Part shown: positions 43,836 to 51,471 of the stretch, piece by piece
Numbering within the stretch: position 1 is the first letter of the stretch
Layout of the letters: the number at the start of each line of letters is the position of its first letter
NCBI GenBank assembly: GCA_036380835.1
Contig: DASVDZ010000017.1
Location: 1-64,000 of the forward strand
Length of the DNA stretch: 64,000 bases
Source: DASQJL01 sp036380835
Lineage (GTDB): Bacteria > Eisenbacteria > RBG-16-71-46 > SZUA-252
Reading direction: 5' to 3'
Translations under genes and position numbers: made by a program
The notes under the pieces: generated by a model
The model's input: only the letters and a program-made list of their open reading frames with translations
Database searches by the model: none
Told to the model about the DNA's origin: nothing

Positions 43836-45123
43836 AGGTGCGGTAATTGTCCCACTCGATCGTCTTGTTCTCCACGAATTTCTCGAACACGTGCTCGCCC
43901 AGGGTCTCCTTGACGAGCTTCGATTTCGCCGTCAGCTCGACCGCGTCGTGGAGGCTTCCCGGAAGACTGTCGATGCCGTGCTTCTTCCGCTCGGCGTCGG
44001 TCATCTCGTAGATGTCCTCCTCCGTCGGCGGACGGAGCACGAGCGCGCCCTCGATCCCCCGGAGCCCGGCTCCCAGCATCACCGAGAACGCGAGGTACGG
44101 ATTGCAGGCCGGATCCGGGCACCGAAGCTCGATGCGCGTCGCCTTTTCCTTGCCCGGTTTGTACATGGGAACCCGGACGAGCGCCGATCGGTTCCGCTGG
44201 CCCCACGCGATGTAGACGGGCGCCTCGAATCCTGGCACCAGCCGCTTGTACGAGTTCACCCATTGGTTGGTGACCGAGGAGATCTCGCGCATGTGGTGGA
44301 GGAGCCCCGCCAGGTAGGAGCGGCCCGCCTTGGAGAGGTGGTGCTTGTCCTTCGCGTCGAAGAAGACGTTCTTGCCACCCTTGAAGAGCGACTGGTGGAC
44401 GTGCATGCCGCTCCCGTTCTGCCCGTAGACCGGCTTCGGCATGAACGTGGCGTAGCAGCCCGCCCGCCGCGCGATCTCCTTCACCACGTAGCGGTAGGTG
44501 ATGGTCTGGTCCGCCATCTTGAGCGCCTCGGAGTAGCGGAGGTCGATCTCGTGCTGGCTGTGGGCGACCTCGTGGTGCGACGCCTCGACCGAGATCTCCA
44601 TCGCCTGGAGCGCCTCGACGGTGCGCGAGCGAAGCTCGGTGCCGAAGTCGTCCGGCACCTGGTCGAAGTAGCCCGCGGCGTCGAGGAGCGTGCGCTCCTT
44701 CATGCTCTTGAAGTAGAAGTACTCTAGCTCGGGCCCGACGTAGAACGTGTAGCCCTCCTTCTCCAGCTTCTTGAGCGCGCGCCTGAGCACGTGGCGCGTG
44801 TCGCCGGCGTAGGGCGAGCCGTCGGGATTCAGCACGTCGCAGATCATGCGGCCGACGTGCTCGTCGTTGACCTTCCACGGAAGGAGTTGGAACGTGGAGG
44901 TGTCGGGCATCGCGACGAGATCGCTCTCGAAGATGCGCGCGAACCCCTCGACGGAGGAGCCGTCGATCCCCACGCCCTCCTCGAGCGCCGTCGCGAGCTC
45001 GCGAAGCGTGATCGCGACGCTCTTGAGCTGCCCGAGGATGTCCACGAACCAGAGGTGGATCATCTCCACGTCGCGCTCTTCGCAGAACTTCACCACATCC
45101 TTGGCCGACTTCAGTCCTTCCAT
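43792..45123 (-). CDS. glnA: Glutamine synthetase, type I
   Basis: 443 residues, with AGGAGG upstream of the ATG. Family signatures are clear: VDGSS-like IDGSSVEGFARI, GPELEYFYFK, NGSGMHVHQSLF and WGQRNRSALVRVP. The enzyme makes glutamine from glutamate, ammonia and ATP in the cytoplasm as a dodecamer. The length and the absence of the 25-residue insertion point to the GSI-alpha subtype. The site of the adenylylated Tyr reads DIYEMTDAE rather than NLYDLPPEE, so control by adenylylation is unlikely. It is upstream of and overlaps the TlpA gene. Confidence 0.96.
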   Translation of the reverse strand: MEGLKSAKDVVKFCEERDVEMIHLWFVDILGQLKSVAITLRELATALEEGVGIDGSSVEGFARIFESDLVAMPDTSTFQLLPWKVNDEHVGRMICDVLNPDGSPYAGDTRHVLRRALKKLEKEGYTFYVGPELEYFYFKSMKERTLLDAAGYFDQVPDDFGTELRSRTVEALQAMEISVEASHHEVAHSQHEIDLRYSEALKMADQTITYRYVVKEIARRAGCYATFMPKPVYGQNGSGMHVHQSLFKGGKNVFFDAKDKHHLSKAGRSYLAGLLHHMREISSVTNQWVNSYKRLVPGFEAPVYIAWGQRNRSALVRVPMYKPGKEKATRIELRCPDPACNPYLAFSVMLGAGLRGIEGALVLRPPTEEDIYEMTDAERKKHGIDSLPGSLHDAVELTAKSKLVKETLGEHVFEKFVENKTIEWDNYRTYVTDYELETYYPIL

Positions 45124-45174
45124 TGCCTCGTTCCTCCTGGGGGGGTCGTCGGGCCGGGGCCCGGTTCCTCCGTG

Positions 45175-45603
45175 CTAACGCCGGAGCATCATCGCCATGT
45201 CCCGCTCCGGCTTGAAGCCGAGCCGCTCGTAGAAGCGGTGCTTGTCGGCCGTGAGGAGCAGGAATTGCGTCACGGATTCGAGATCGGGATGTTCGAGCAC
45301 GAAGCGCATCATGTCGTGTCCGATGCCGCGCCTCTGGTGCGACGGACGCACGATGACGTCCCAGATCGTGGCGCGGAAGGTGAGATCGGAGATGACGCGC
45401 GTGAAGCCGACGAGCCGGTCGCCGTCCCACGCCGTCACGACCGGGTGCGAATGCTCGAGCGCCCGGATCACGTTCTCGTGGACGCGCCCCTTCGCCCACC
45501 ACGCCTCGGCGTACAGCTCCAGAATGCGCGGCACGTCGATCCGCGAGCGGTCGTCGGTGATATGGATGGACGTCGAATGCGATGGGGGAACAACGTGCGG
45601 CAT
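45175..45603 (-). CDS. GNAT acetyltransferase
   Basis: 142 residues from ATG 45603. The acetyl-CoA loop is RPSHQRRGIGHDMMRFVLEH, preceded by the usual strand TIWDVIVR and followed by ADKHRFYERLGFKPE. The substrate is unknown; the compact form resembles aminoalkylphosphonate- and polyamine-type N-acetyltransferases. It has a strong promoter immediately upstream and is 51 nt from the glnA start on the same strand. Confidence 0.88.
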   Translation of the reverse strand: MPHVVPPSHSTSIHITDDRSRIDVPRILELYAEAWWAKGRVHENVIRALEHSHPVVTAWDGDRLVGFTRVISDLTFRATIWDVIVRPSHQRRGIGHDMMRFVLEHPDLESVTQFLLLTADKHRFYERLGFKPERDMAMMLRR

Positions 45604-45608
45604 GCGGA

Positions 45609-45638
45609 ACCATAGCCGGGAGGACGGGACGGCGTCAA
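45609..45638 (-). promoter_or_regulatory. Sigma70-type promoter TTGACG-18-TATGGT
   Basis: On the minus strand TTGACG (45638-45633) and TATGGT (45614-45609) are 18 nt apart. The -10 box ends 5 nt before ATG 45603, so the transcript should start at or beside the start codon, giving a leaderless mRNA. A plus-strand TAGACT at 45644-45649 could serve the divergent YjbQ gene. Confidence 0.6.
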
Positions 45639-45717
45639 CATGGTAGACTTCGCGTCGCTCCAGGGCGCGATCCACCTGGGCTATCCTGTTGATCCGTAGT
45701 GGAATACGGTCTCCGGT

Positions 45718-46167
45718 ATGGGCGCGGAGGAAGGCCTCGATCCGATGAAACATCTGCGGAAGACGCTGACGTTCCACGTCCCGGAACGCATGGACCTCGT
45801 GAACATCACCGAGGAGGTCGCCGCGGCCGTGCGGGAGAGCGGCGTCTTGGAGGGGCTCTGCCTCGTCAACGCGATGCACATCACGGCGAGCGTCTTCATC
45901 AACGACGACGAGCCGGGACTCCACGACGACTACAAGCGGTGGCTCGAGGCCCTGGCGCCGTTCGACGCGAGCCCCAAGCGCTACCGCCACAACCGGACCG
46001 GCGAGGACAACGCCGACGCGCACCTCAAGCGCCAGATCATGGGGCGCGAGGTCGTCGTGGCGATCACGAAGGGGAAGCTCGATTTCGGGCCGTGGGAGCG
46101 GATCTTCTACGGGGAATTCGACGGCCGGCGCGACAAGCGGGTCCTGATCAAGATCATCGGGGAGTGA
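45718..46167 (+). CDS. YjbQ family protein (UPF0047)
   Basis: 149 residues; ATG 45718, with ATG 45745 as a shorter alternative. The conserved pattern is present: LTFHVPERMDLVNIT, LCLVNAMHITASVFINDDEPGLHDDYKRWL, YRHNRTGEDNADAHLKRQIMG and the final GPWERIFYGEFDGRRDKRV. Members have weak thiamin-phosphate synthase activity, and the conserved His residues seen here form the presumed active site. Its true role is unsettled. It is divergent from the GNAT gene. Confidence 0.9.
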   Translation: MGAEEGLDPMKHLRKTLTFHVPERMDLVNITEEVAAAVRESGVLEGLCLVNAMHITASVFINDDEPGLHDDYKRWLEALAPFDASPKRYRHNRTGEDNADAHLKRQIMGREVVVAITKGKLDFGPWERIFYGEFDGRRDKRVLIKIIGE

Positions 46168-46229
46168 CATCCGCCATGCGGCCGCGCGGCGCGCGGGCGG
46201 CGACAGCCAACCTGGGAGGAGAATCGGAG

Positions 46230-46916
46230 ATGAACCGGAGATCGAGGTCGGGGGTGCGGAGCGCGGCGCGGCGGTCGGGGGCGCGGAGTGAGGTTTGGCG
46301 GGCGGCGGCCCGCGCGGCGCTCGCGCTCGGGGTCGTCTGGATCGTGGCGGCGCCCTTGGCGCGCGCCGAGGACAAGGGAGCCCCGCCCGACACCGCGAGC
46401 ATGAACGCCATGATGCGCCAGATGCCCCAGATGATGGAGCAGATGCAGGCGTCGATGCCGGAGGCGAAGCTCAGGAAGCTCCAGTATCAGGCGGGAGGCG
46501 AATGGAAGACGTTCGAGCTGGCACCCGCGGAGCTGAAGACGGGGATGGGCGTCGGCACGATGGCCAAGGCGATGATCGGCCTGGGGCGCCCGAAGAGCTG
46601 GTTCGTGGTGGATGGGGAGAAGTCGGACCTCGTGCTCTCCGACGCCAAGCCCCATTTCCGGTTCGCGGGGATCAAGAAGGACGCGATGTCGATCCAGCTC
46701 GCGCTGTTCGAGGTGGCCGACGGCAAGCGACACGCCCCGATCGACACCGCGAAGCAGGTCGACTTCTTCAAGCACGGGATCGATCTGGAGGTCACGAAGG
46801 CGGGCGACGACGTCTGGGATCTCGCGCCGAAGAAGCCGCTCGAGCCGGGCCAGTACGGCCTCGCCAACTCACCCGCCGGCTCGGTCGCCGACTTCGCGAT
46901 CGGCGAGGGGAAGTAG
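46230..46916 (+). CDS. Secreted protein of unknown function with a Met-rich N-terminus
   Basis: 228 residues from ATG 46230, with GGGAGGAG 8 nt upstream. A long Arg-rich N-region precedes the signal hydrophobic core and a likely cleavage after ARAE. The mature protein starts with a Met/Gln-rich helix (MNAMMRQMPQMMEQMQ) and continues as a globular domain that ends LEPGQYGLANSPAGSVADFAIGEGK. That ending resembles the family of bacterial proteins with a final GEYAL/F-type strand (for example DUF2911-like), but I cannot name it. It converges on an outer-membrane protein gene 21 nt away. Confidence 0.6.
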   Translation: MNRRSRSGVRSAARRSGARSEVWRAAARAALALGVVWIVAAPLARAEDKGAPPDTASMNAMMRQMPQMMEQMQASMPEAKLRKLQYQAGGEWKTFELAPAELKTGMGVGTMAKAMIGLGRPKSWFVVDGEKSDLVLSDAKPHFRFAGIKKDAMSIQLALFEVADGKRHAPIDTAKQVDFFKHGIDLEVTKAGDDVWDLAPKKPLEPGQYGLANSPAGSVADFAIGEGK

Positions 46917-46937
46917 CGTCCGCGGCGAGGTCCGCCG

Positions 46938-47552
46938 CTAGTTGAAGTGGAGGCCGAGGAGGAGCGTGTAGAGGTCGACGTTTCCGAGATCGTACTGCGG
47001 GCGCGGATCGGTCGGGTCGAACCGAAAGTAGTGGAATCGGCGCGTTGATTCCCACCTCGCCTCGATCCCGAGAGCGGGGTGAAACGGCGCCTGAATCCCC
47101 GCGGCCGCGGTGACGGCCGGCAGGACCACGAGGTCGGGCCGCTCGGATCCCTGGAAATAGCCGTAGAAGCGGATGGCGTTGGCGCCCGCGCCGGCGGAGA
47201 CACAGGGATGGGATCGGCCCAGCGGGGGCCGCCACCGCAGAGTCGCGACGCCGCCTCCTTGGCCGCCGCGTCCCGAAGGGCAAGGGCACCCGTCGCAGTC
47301 GAGGCACGTCCCCGCCAGCCGGCCGAAATCCGTATACGCTGCCTCGGCTCCCAGCTGGAGGGACGAGGCAATCCTTCCGTAGACGCCCACCCTTACCGAC
47401 GGGTGTCCGCCGCCCCATGGCGCGTATTTCGAATCGCGGAGGACAGACCGCCCCGCCGAGACCGAGGCGGAGAAGTTCGAGTCGGCGAGCGCGTCGAGCG
47501 GCGCCAGCAGACTCGCCGCGACGGATCCGAGGGCGAGGATCGCGAGTCGCAT
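46938..47552 (-). CDS. Outer-membrane beta-barrel-like protein
   Basis: 204 residues with a signal peptide of about 23 residues (LLAPLDALA). The mature chain consists of short alternating strands with Gly/Arg/Tyr turns (GVYGRIASSLQLGAEAAYTD), a Cys-rich loop (CLDCDGCPC) near residue 85 and a final strand YTLLLGLHFN. It looks like a small outer-membrane barrel. The loop with three Cys is unusual for this fold and could bind metal or form disulfides. The family is not recognised. Confidence 0.6.
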   Translation of the reverse strand: MRLAILALGSVAASLLAPLDALADSNFSASVSAGRSVLRDSKYAPWGGGHPSVRVGVYGRIASSLQLGAEAAYTDFGRLAGTCLDCDGCPCPSGRGGQGGGVATLRWRPPLGRSHPCVSAGAGANAIRFYGYFQGSERPDLVVLPAVTAAAGIQAPFHPALGIEARWESTRRFHYFRFDPTDPRPQYDLGNVDLYTLLLGLHFN

Positions 47553-47594
47553 GCCCGCTCAACCCCGGGCGGGCGGTCCGGTTCCTCGGCGGCC

Positions 47595-48296
47595 CTACCC
47601 GCCCCCGCGCTCCGCGAGGAGGAGCGTCGCCGCCAGGTGCTCGGCGATCTCGAGCCGCGAGAGCGCCTCGTCCACGTTGGCGCCGACGGCGAGCGCGCCG
47701 TGGTTCTGAAGCACGACCACCGTCGGCCGGACGGCGTCGATCGGCGTCTCGAGCGCCCGCGCTACGGCCTCCGCCAGGCGCTCGCTGCCGGCCGGATGGT
47801 AGGGCGTGAACCCGATCGGGCCGAGGAACGCGCGCGCCTCGTCGATGCGCGAGAAGTCGGGCGCGTGGCCGCGGAGCGCGTAGGCCGTCAGCGCGACCGG
47901 ATGCGCGTGCACGATCGCGTCGAGATCGCGCCGCGTCGCGTAGGCGACCAGGTGGACCCGGTGCTCGCTCGAAGCGGCGAGCCGCGTTGGCGAGTCGGAC
48001 GGCTCGAGCACCTGGAGCTCCACGAAGTCCCGGGTCGTCAGCTCCCCCTTCCGGCGGCCGGCGCGCGTGATCAGGAGCCGGTCGGCCGCGATGCGCGCGC
48101 TCAGGTTCCCCTCGCCCGCCACGATCATGCCCCGGCGGTCGAGGATCCGCCCCGCGCGGATCAGGTCGTGCGCGAGCGCGATCCGGACCGCGCGGAGCCG
48201 CGCCGCGGCGGCGCGGGCCTTCCCGGACCCGATGCCGCGGCGGCGCTCGCCGCCGCCGCCGTCGCCGCGGGAAGGATCGCGCGGGCTAGCGCTCAT
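47595..48296 (-). CDS. Class II aldolase/adducin family protein
   Basis: 233 residues. The fold signature is present: GEGNLSARI near residue 70, the Glu-His of EHRVHL, zinc ligands in IVHAHPVALTAYA and the third His region VVVLQNHGALAVG. Members cleave L-fuculose-1-phosphate, L-ribulose-5-phosphate or related sugars, or act in methionine salvage (MtnB). The assignment to one substrate is not possible. The N-terminus is a 30-residue disordered stretch. It overlaps the upstream nnr gene by 11 nt, so it is the last gene of that operon. Confidence 0.9.
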   Translation of the reverse strand: MSASPRDPSRGDGGGGERRRGIGSGKARAAAARLRAVRIALAHDLIRAGRILDRRGMIVAGEGNLSARIAADRLLITRAGRRKGELTTRDFVELQVLEPSDSPTRLAASSEHRVHLVAYATRRDLDAIVHAHPVALTAYALRGHAPDFSRIDEARAFLGPIGFTPYHPAGSERLAEAVARALETPIDAVRPTVVVLQNHGALAVGANVDEALSRLEIAEHLAATLLLAERGGG

Positions 48297-49998
48297 CCAT
48301 CGCCCCGATCTCGAGGGAGAGAAGGGCGGCGGGGATCGCGTCCTTGATGTCCCCCGCGATCATCCCGCGCATCCCCTTCCGCCTCGCGGCCACGTCGCCG
48401 GCGAGGCCGTGCACGTAGCATCCCGCCGCCGCGGCCTCGGCGGCTTCCATCCCCTGGGCGAGGAGCCCCGAGATGGCGCCCGTCAGCGAATCGCCGGCGC
48501 CGGCTGTCGCCATGCCGGCGTTACCCGTGGCGTTCAGGATCAGCGGCTCGCCCGGCGCGGCCGTGATCATCGGCGTCGCCTTGAGGCAGACGATGGCGCC
48601 GCTCGACGTGGCGAAGCGCCGCGCCCACCCGGCGGGATCCCGCGCCACGTCGGCCACCGTGGCGCCGGCGAGCCGAGCCGCCTCGCCGTAGTGCGGCGAG
48701 ACGATCAGGGGCGCGCGCCGCCTTGGGAGCGATCGCCCCTCGAAGGCGTTGAGCCCGTCGGCGTCGAGGACGATCGGGCAATCGACCCGCTCGACCAGCT
48801 CCCGGATCAGCTCCTCCGTCTCGGGGTGGCGCGAGGCGCCGGGACCGATCGCCACCACGTCCGCCCGCATCGCCTCCTCGAGGATCGGATCGAGCGCCGC
48901 GCGAGCGAGCGTCCGCGCGTCGGTCTCGGGCATCCCCCGCTTCACCACCTCGGCCACGCGCGCCTCGAGCGCGTCGACGCACGAGCGGGGGACCGCGGCC
49001 ACGGCGTATCCCGCGCCGCTCCGGAGCACCGACTCCCCGGTCATCGCCGCGGCGCCCATCATCCCGGCGCTCCCGCCGACCACGAGCACGCGGCCCATCG
49101 AGCCCTTGTGGGCGTACGTCGGGCGAACCGGGAGGAGCGACCGAACCCACGCGGCGTCGGCGATCAGGAGCGCGGGCGGCTGGTCGGCGACGAGATCGGC
49201 CGGAATGCCGATGTCGGCGGTCTCGAGGGCCCCCGCGTGGCTCTTCCCCGGCTCGAGGACCTGTCCCAGCTTGGGAAGCCCCAGGGTCACGGTCAAGGCG
49301 GCGCGGATCGCGGGCGACTCGGCGTGCCCCGTCGACGCGTCGACGCCCGACGGGATGTCGATCGACACGATCGGACGCCCCGTCTCGCCGGCCATCTCGA
49401 TGGCCGCGGCGACGGCCCCCCGGGGCGCCCCCTTGCTCCCGGTGCCGAGGAGCGCGTCGACCAGGAAGACGGCGCCTCGCCCCGCGACGGCGGCCTCCGC
49501 CGCCGGCCCCCACGCGCGCGGATCGGGAAGGAACGTGACCGGGATCCTGGCGCGGACGCACGCGTCGCGATTCGCGGCGGCGTCGGTCGAGATCGCGTTC
49601 TCGGCCGCGGCCACGAGCACGCGGACGGCGAACCCCGCCGACTTGAGATAGCGGGCGACGACGAACCCGTCGCCGCCGTTGTTCCCAGGGCCGGCGAGGA
49701 TGATCACCTGGCCGCCCGTGGAAATCCGTCGCGCGGCCGCGCCCTTGGCGCCCCTCGCCGCGGCCCGGCTCCGCGCCTCGGGCGCGGTCGCGGAGCCCGA
49801 CTCGCCCGCCGCGCTCCCGGGCCGCCCATAGCGCGCGCCCGTCTCACGCCACCACGACGTGGCGCGGCGCGCCACCTCGCGGCCAGCCCGTTCCATGAGC
49901 GCGAGCGACGGAACGCCGCGACCCTGGATCGTGGCGCGGTCGAGCGCCGCCATCTGCTCGGCGGTCACGACCCGGGTGCGGAGCGGCGGGAGTCGCAT
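48286..49998 (-). CDS. nnr: Bifunctional NAD(P)H-hydrate epimerase/dehydratase
   Basis: 570 residues. The N-terminal half is YjeF_N (VTAEQMAALDRATIQ at the start, then ILAGPGNNGGDGFVVARYL and VDALLGTGSKGAPRG). The C-terminal half is the ribokinase-like dehydratase (VVGGSAGMMGAAAMTGES, VAIGPGA and TAGAGDSLTGAISGLL with the catalytic Asp). Together they repair hydrated NADH and NADPH using ADP or ATP. An Ala/Gly/Arg-rich insertion near residues 45-80 is unusual. It is 4 nt from acpS, a common bacterial gene pair. Confidence 0.95.
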   Translation of the reverse strand: MRLPPLRTRVVTAEQMAALDRATIQGRGVPSLALMERAGREVARRATSWWRETGARYGRPGSAAGESGSATAPEARSRAAARGAKGAAARRISTGGQVIILAGPGNNGGDGFVVARYLKSAGFAVRVLVAAAENAISTDAAANRDACVRARIPVTFLPDPRAWGPAAEAAVAGRGAVFLVDALLGTGSKGAPRGAVAAAIEMAGETGRPIVSIDIPSGVDASTGHAESPAIRAALTVTLGLPKLGQVLEPGKSHAGALETADIGIPADLVADQPPALLIADAAWVRSLLPVRPTYAHKGSMGRVLVVGGSAGMMGAAAMTGESVLRSGAGYAVAAVPRSCVDALEARVAEVVKRGMPETDARTLARAALDPILEEAMRADVVAIGPGASRHPETEELIRELVERVDCPIVLDADGLNAFEGRSLPRRRAPLIVSPHYGEAARLAGATVADVARDPAGWARRFATSSGAIVCLKATPMITAAPGEPLILNATGNAGMATAGAGDSLTGAISGLLAQGMEAAEAAAAGCYVHGLAGDVAARRKGMRGMIAGDIKDAIPAALLSLEIGAMDER

Positions 49999-50002
49999 GG
50001 CG

Positions 50003-50362
50003 CTACTCCTCGATCACCACGACGGCCACGGCGTGGGTCGGCGCGTGGGAGAGGGAAAGATCGACATGGCGGGCGCCGGCGAGATCGCGGGCCGTGCCGT
50101 GGAGGAGGAGCGTCGGGCGCGGCGACTCGCCGCGCGCCACCTCGACCTCGCGCCAGATGGCGGCCTTCCCCACCTTGAGCGCCTTCGCGAACGCCTCCTT
50201 GGCGGCGAAGCGGACGGCGAACGACTCGGCCTCCCGCGCCTTGCCGCGGCAATAGGCGATCTCCGCGGGGGTGAAGACCCGATCCAGGAACTGCGGCCCC
50301 CAGCGATCGATGGCGCGGGCGATCCGCTCCACCTCGACGATGTCGACGCCGACCGTCACCAT
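50003..50362 (-). CDS. acpS: Holo-[acyl-carrier-protein] synthase
   Basis: 119 residues from ATG 50362. The two AcpS signatures are intact: VGVDIVEVERIARAI with the magnesium-binding Asp, and FAVRFAAKEAFAKAL with the Glu and Lys. The C-terminal LSLSHAPTHAVAVVV strand is also standard. It attaches the phosphopantetheine arm to acyl carrier protein for fatty-acid synthesis. It lies between the HAD and nnr genes with 4-8 nt gaps. Confidence 0.95.
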   Translation of the reverse strand: MVTVGVDIVEVERIARAIDRWGPQFLDRVFTPAEIAYCRGKAREAESFAVRFAAKEAFAKALKVGKAAIWREVEVARGESPRPTLLLHGTARDLAGARHVDLSLSHAPTHAVAVVVIEE

Positions 50363-50370
50363 GGGCGGGC

Positions 50371-51057
50371 CTAGTTCGAGCCGTTCAGCCGGTCGACGAT
50401 CCCGACCAGCTCGTAGATGTCGTTCAGATCGTAGTCGGCGCCCGATTCCTTGGTGCCGAAGGTGTCGCCGTACCGGGCGAACGCGGTGCGGATGCCGACC
50501 TGCTTGGCTCCGAGGACGTCTCGCTCGGGCCAGTCGCCGACCATGATCGCCTGGTCGGGGGCGATGGCGAGCATCTCGAGCGCGCGCTGGAACGGCTTCG
50601 GGCTCGGCTTCCGCTCTCCGGTGTCCTCGAACGCGACCACCGAATCGAAGTAGTGCTGGAGCTGGAGCTGGGCCAGCCGGAGCCACGCCTGGATTCGCGG
50701 CGCGTCGGAGACGACCGCCAGTCTGAGGCCGCGCTTGGCCAGCTCCATCAGCGTGAGGTTGACGTGGGGGTAGAGGACGAGATAGGAGTCGCGCGCGCGC
50801 CGGTAGGCGACGACCGCGCTCGTGAGGATCTTGTAATCGACGCGCCCCAACTCCTCCTGGAGGAAGCGGTCGAAGACCTGCTGGTACTCGATCCCCTCTC
50901 GATCGTAGACGCGATAGATCTTCTCGGACGTCGCCTGCCGGGTCAGCGACAGCCCCGCATCGATCATGCCGTCCACGGCGGCATCGATCGCGGCGTGCTT
51001 CATCTTCATGAAATCGGTGAGCGTGTTATCGAGATCGAAGATGATGGCTTGGATCAT
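50371..51057 (-). CDS. HAD-family hydrolase
   Basis: 228 residues. Motif I IFDLDNTLTDF (nucleophile Asp), motif II VVSDAPRIQAWL, the Lys in RKPSPKPFQRALE and motif IV MVGDWPERDVLGAKQVGI are all present, with a helical cap inserted after motif I (subclass IA). It is likely a phosphatase of a small phosphorylated metabolite such as a phosphoglycolate or nucleotide, but no substrate can be named. It leads the acpS-nnr-aldolase group. Confidence 0.92.
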   Translation of the reverse strand: MIQAIIFDLDNTLTDFMKMKHAAIDAAVDGMIDAGLSLTRQATSEKIYRVYDREGIEYQQVFDRFLQEELGRVDYKILTSAVVAYRRARDSYLVLYPHVNLTLMELAKRGLRLAVVSDAPRIQAWLRLAQLQLQHYFDSVVAFEDTGERKPSPKPFQRALEMLAIAPDQAIMVGDWPERDVLGAKQVGIRTAFARYGDTFGTKESGADYDLNDIYELVGIVDRLNGSN

Positions 51058-51099
51058 GCTGCCCCTGAGCGGGCGGGACGGGTGGAGCGGCTCGAAGCG

Positions 51100-51291
51100 C
51101 TACTTGCTCGACTGGCCCACGGTGCGGCCCAAGCTGATCTCACCGTTGTCGATGCGAACGTTGAACCCGCAGGCTGGATTGGTGCAGACCCAAGCCTTGA
51201 AGGTGATGGGCGCGCCGTCCCTGCCGTAGTCCGAAAGAGGGATCAGCACTCCGGTGGAGCACTTCCGGCATTCGGGAAACTTGGCTTCCAT
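51100..51291 (-). CDS. Small zinc-ribbon protein
   Basis: 63 residues from ATG 51291, with GGAGG about 9 nt upstream. Two cysteine pairs (ECRKCSTG and VCTNPACGF) separated by about 25 residues would hold one zinc ion in a ribbon fold. A Phe-Asn-Val-Arg strand and a polar tail follow. A GTG/ATG further upstream extends it to 86 residues, but the extension is basic and does not match the fold. It could bind RNA, DNA or a protein partner. Confidence 0.65.
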   Translation of the reverse strand: MEAKFPECRKCSTGVLIPLSDYGRDGAPITFKAWVCTNPACGFNVRIDNGEISLGRTVGQSSK

Positions 51292-51432
51292 GTCCCAGTT
51301 CCTCCCCCTCCGCACGAAATCCGCGACGGCGCGCGGCCGAAAGGCCTGCCGGGCCGTCACTTGGTGGATCGTCGTCCGGGCCCGTTCGGGGTGTCAAGTC
51401 AAATCACGATTTTTCAACGAACTGGATGCCGC

Positions 51433-51438
51433 TATGAT
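51433..51438 (+). promoter_or_regulatory. Candidate -10 box (TATGAT) of the M20-like gene
   Basis: TATGAT lies in the AT-richer gap between the divergent zinc-ribbon gene and the GTG at 51472, with a weak TTTTCA 16 nt upstream. On the other strand TTGACA (51399-51394) followed by GACGAT could serve the zinc-ribbon gene. Confidence 0.4.
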
Positions 51439-51471
51439 GCGCCCCATGCCCATCTTGGAGAGTCGCCCCGC

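Noticed and set aside
44791..45615. A 274-codon plus-strand frame opposite glnA and the GNAT gene
   Set aside because: Both minus-strand genes have intact family motifs; this frame has none.
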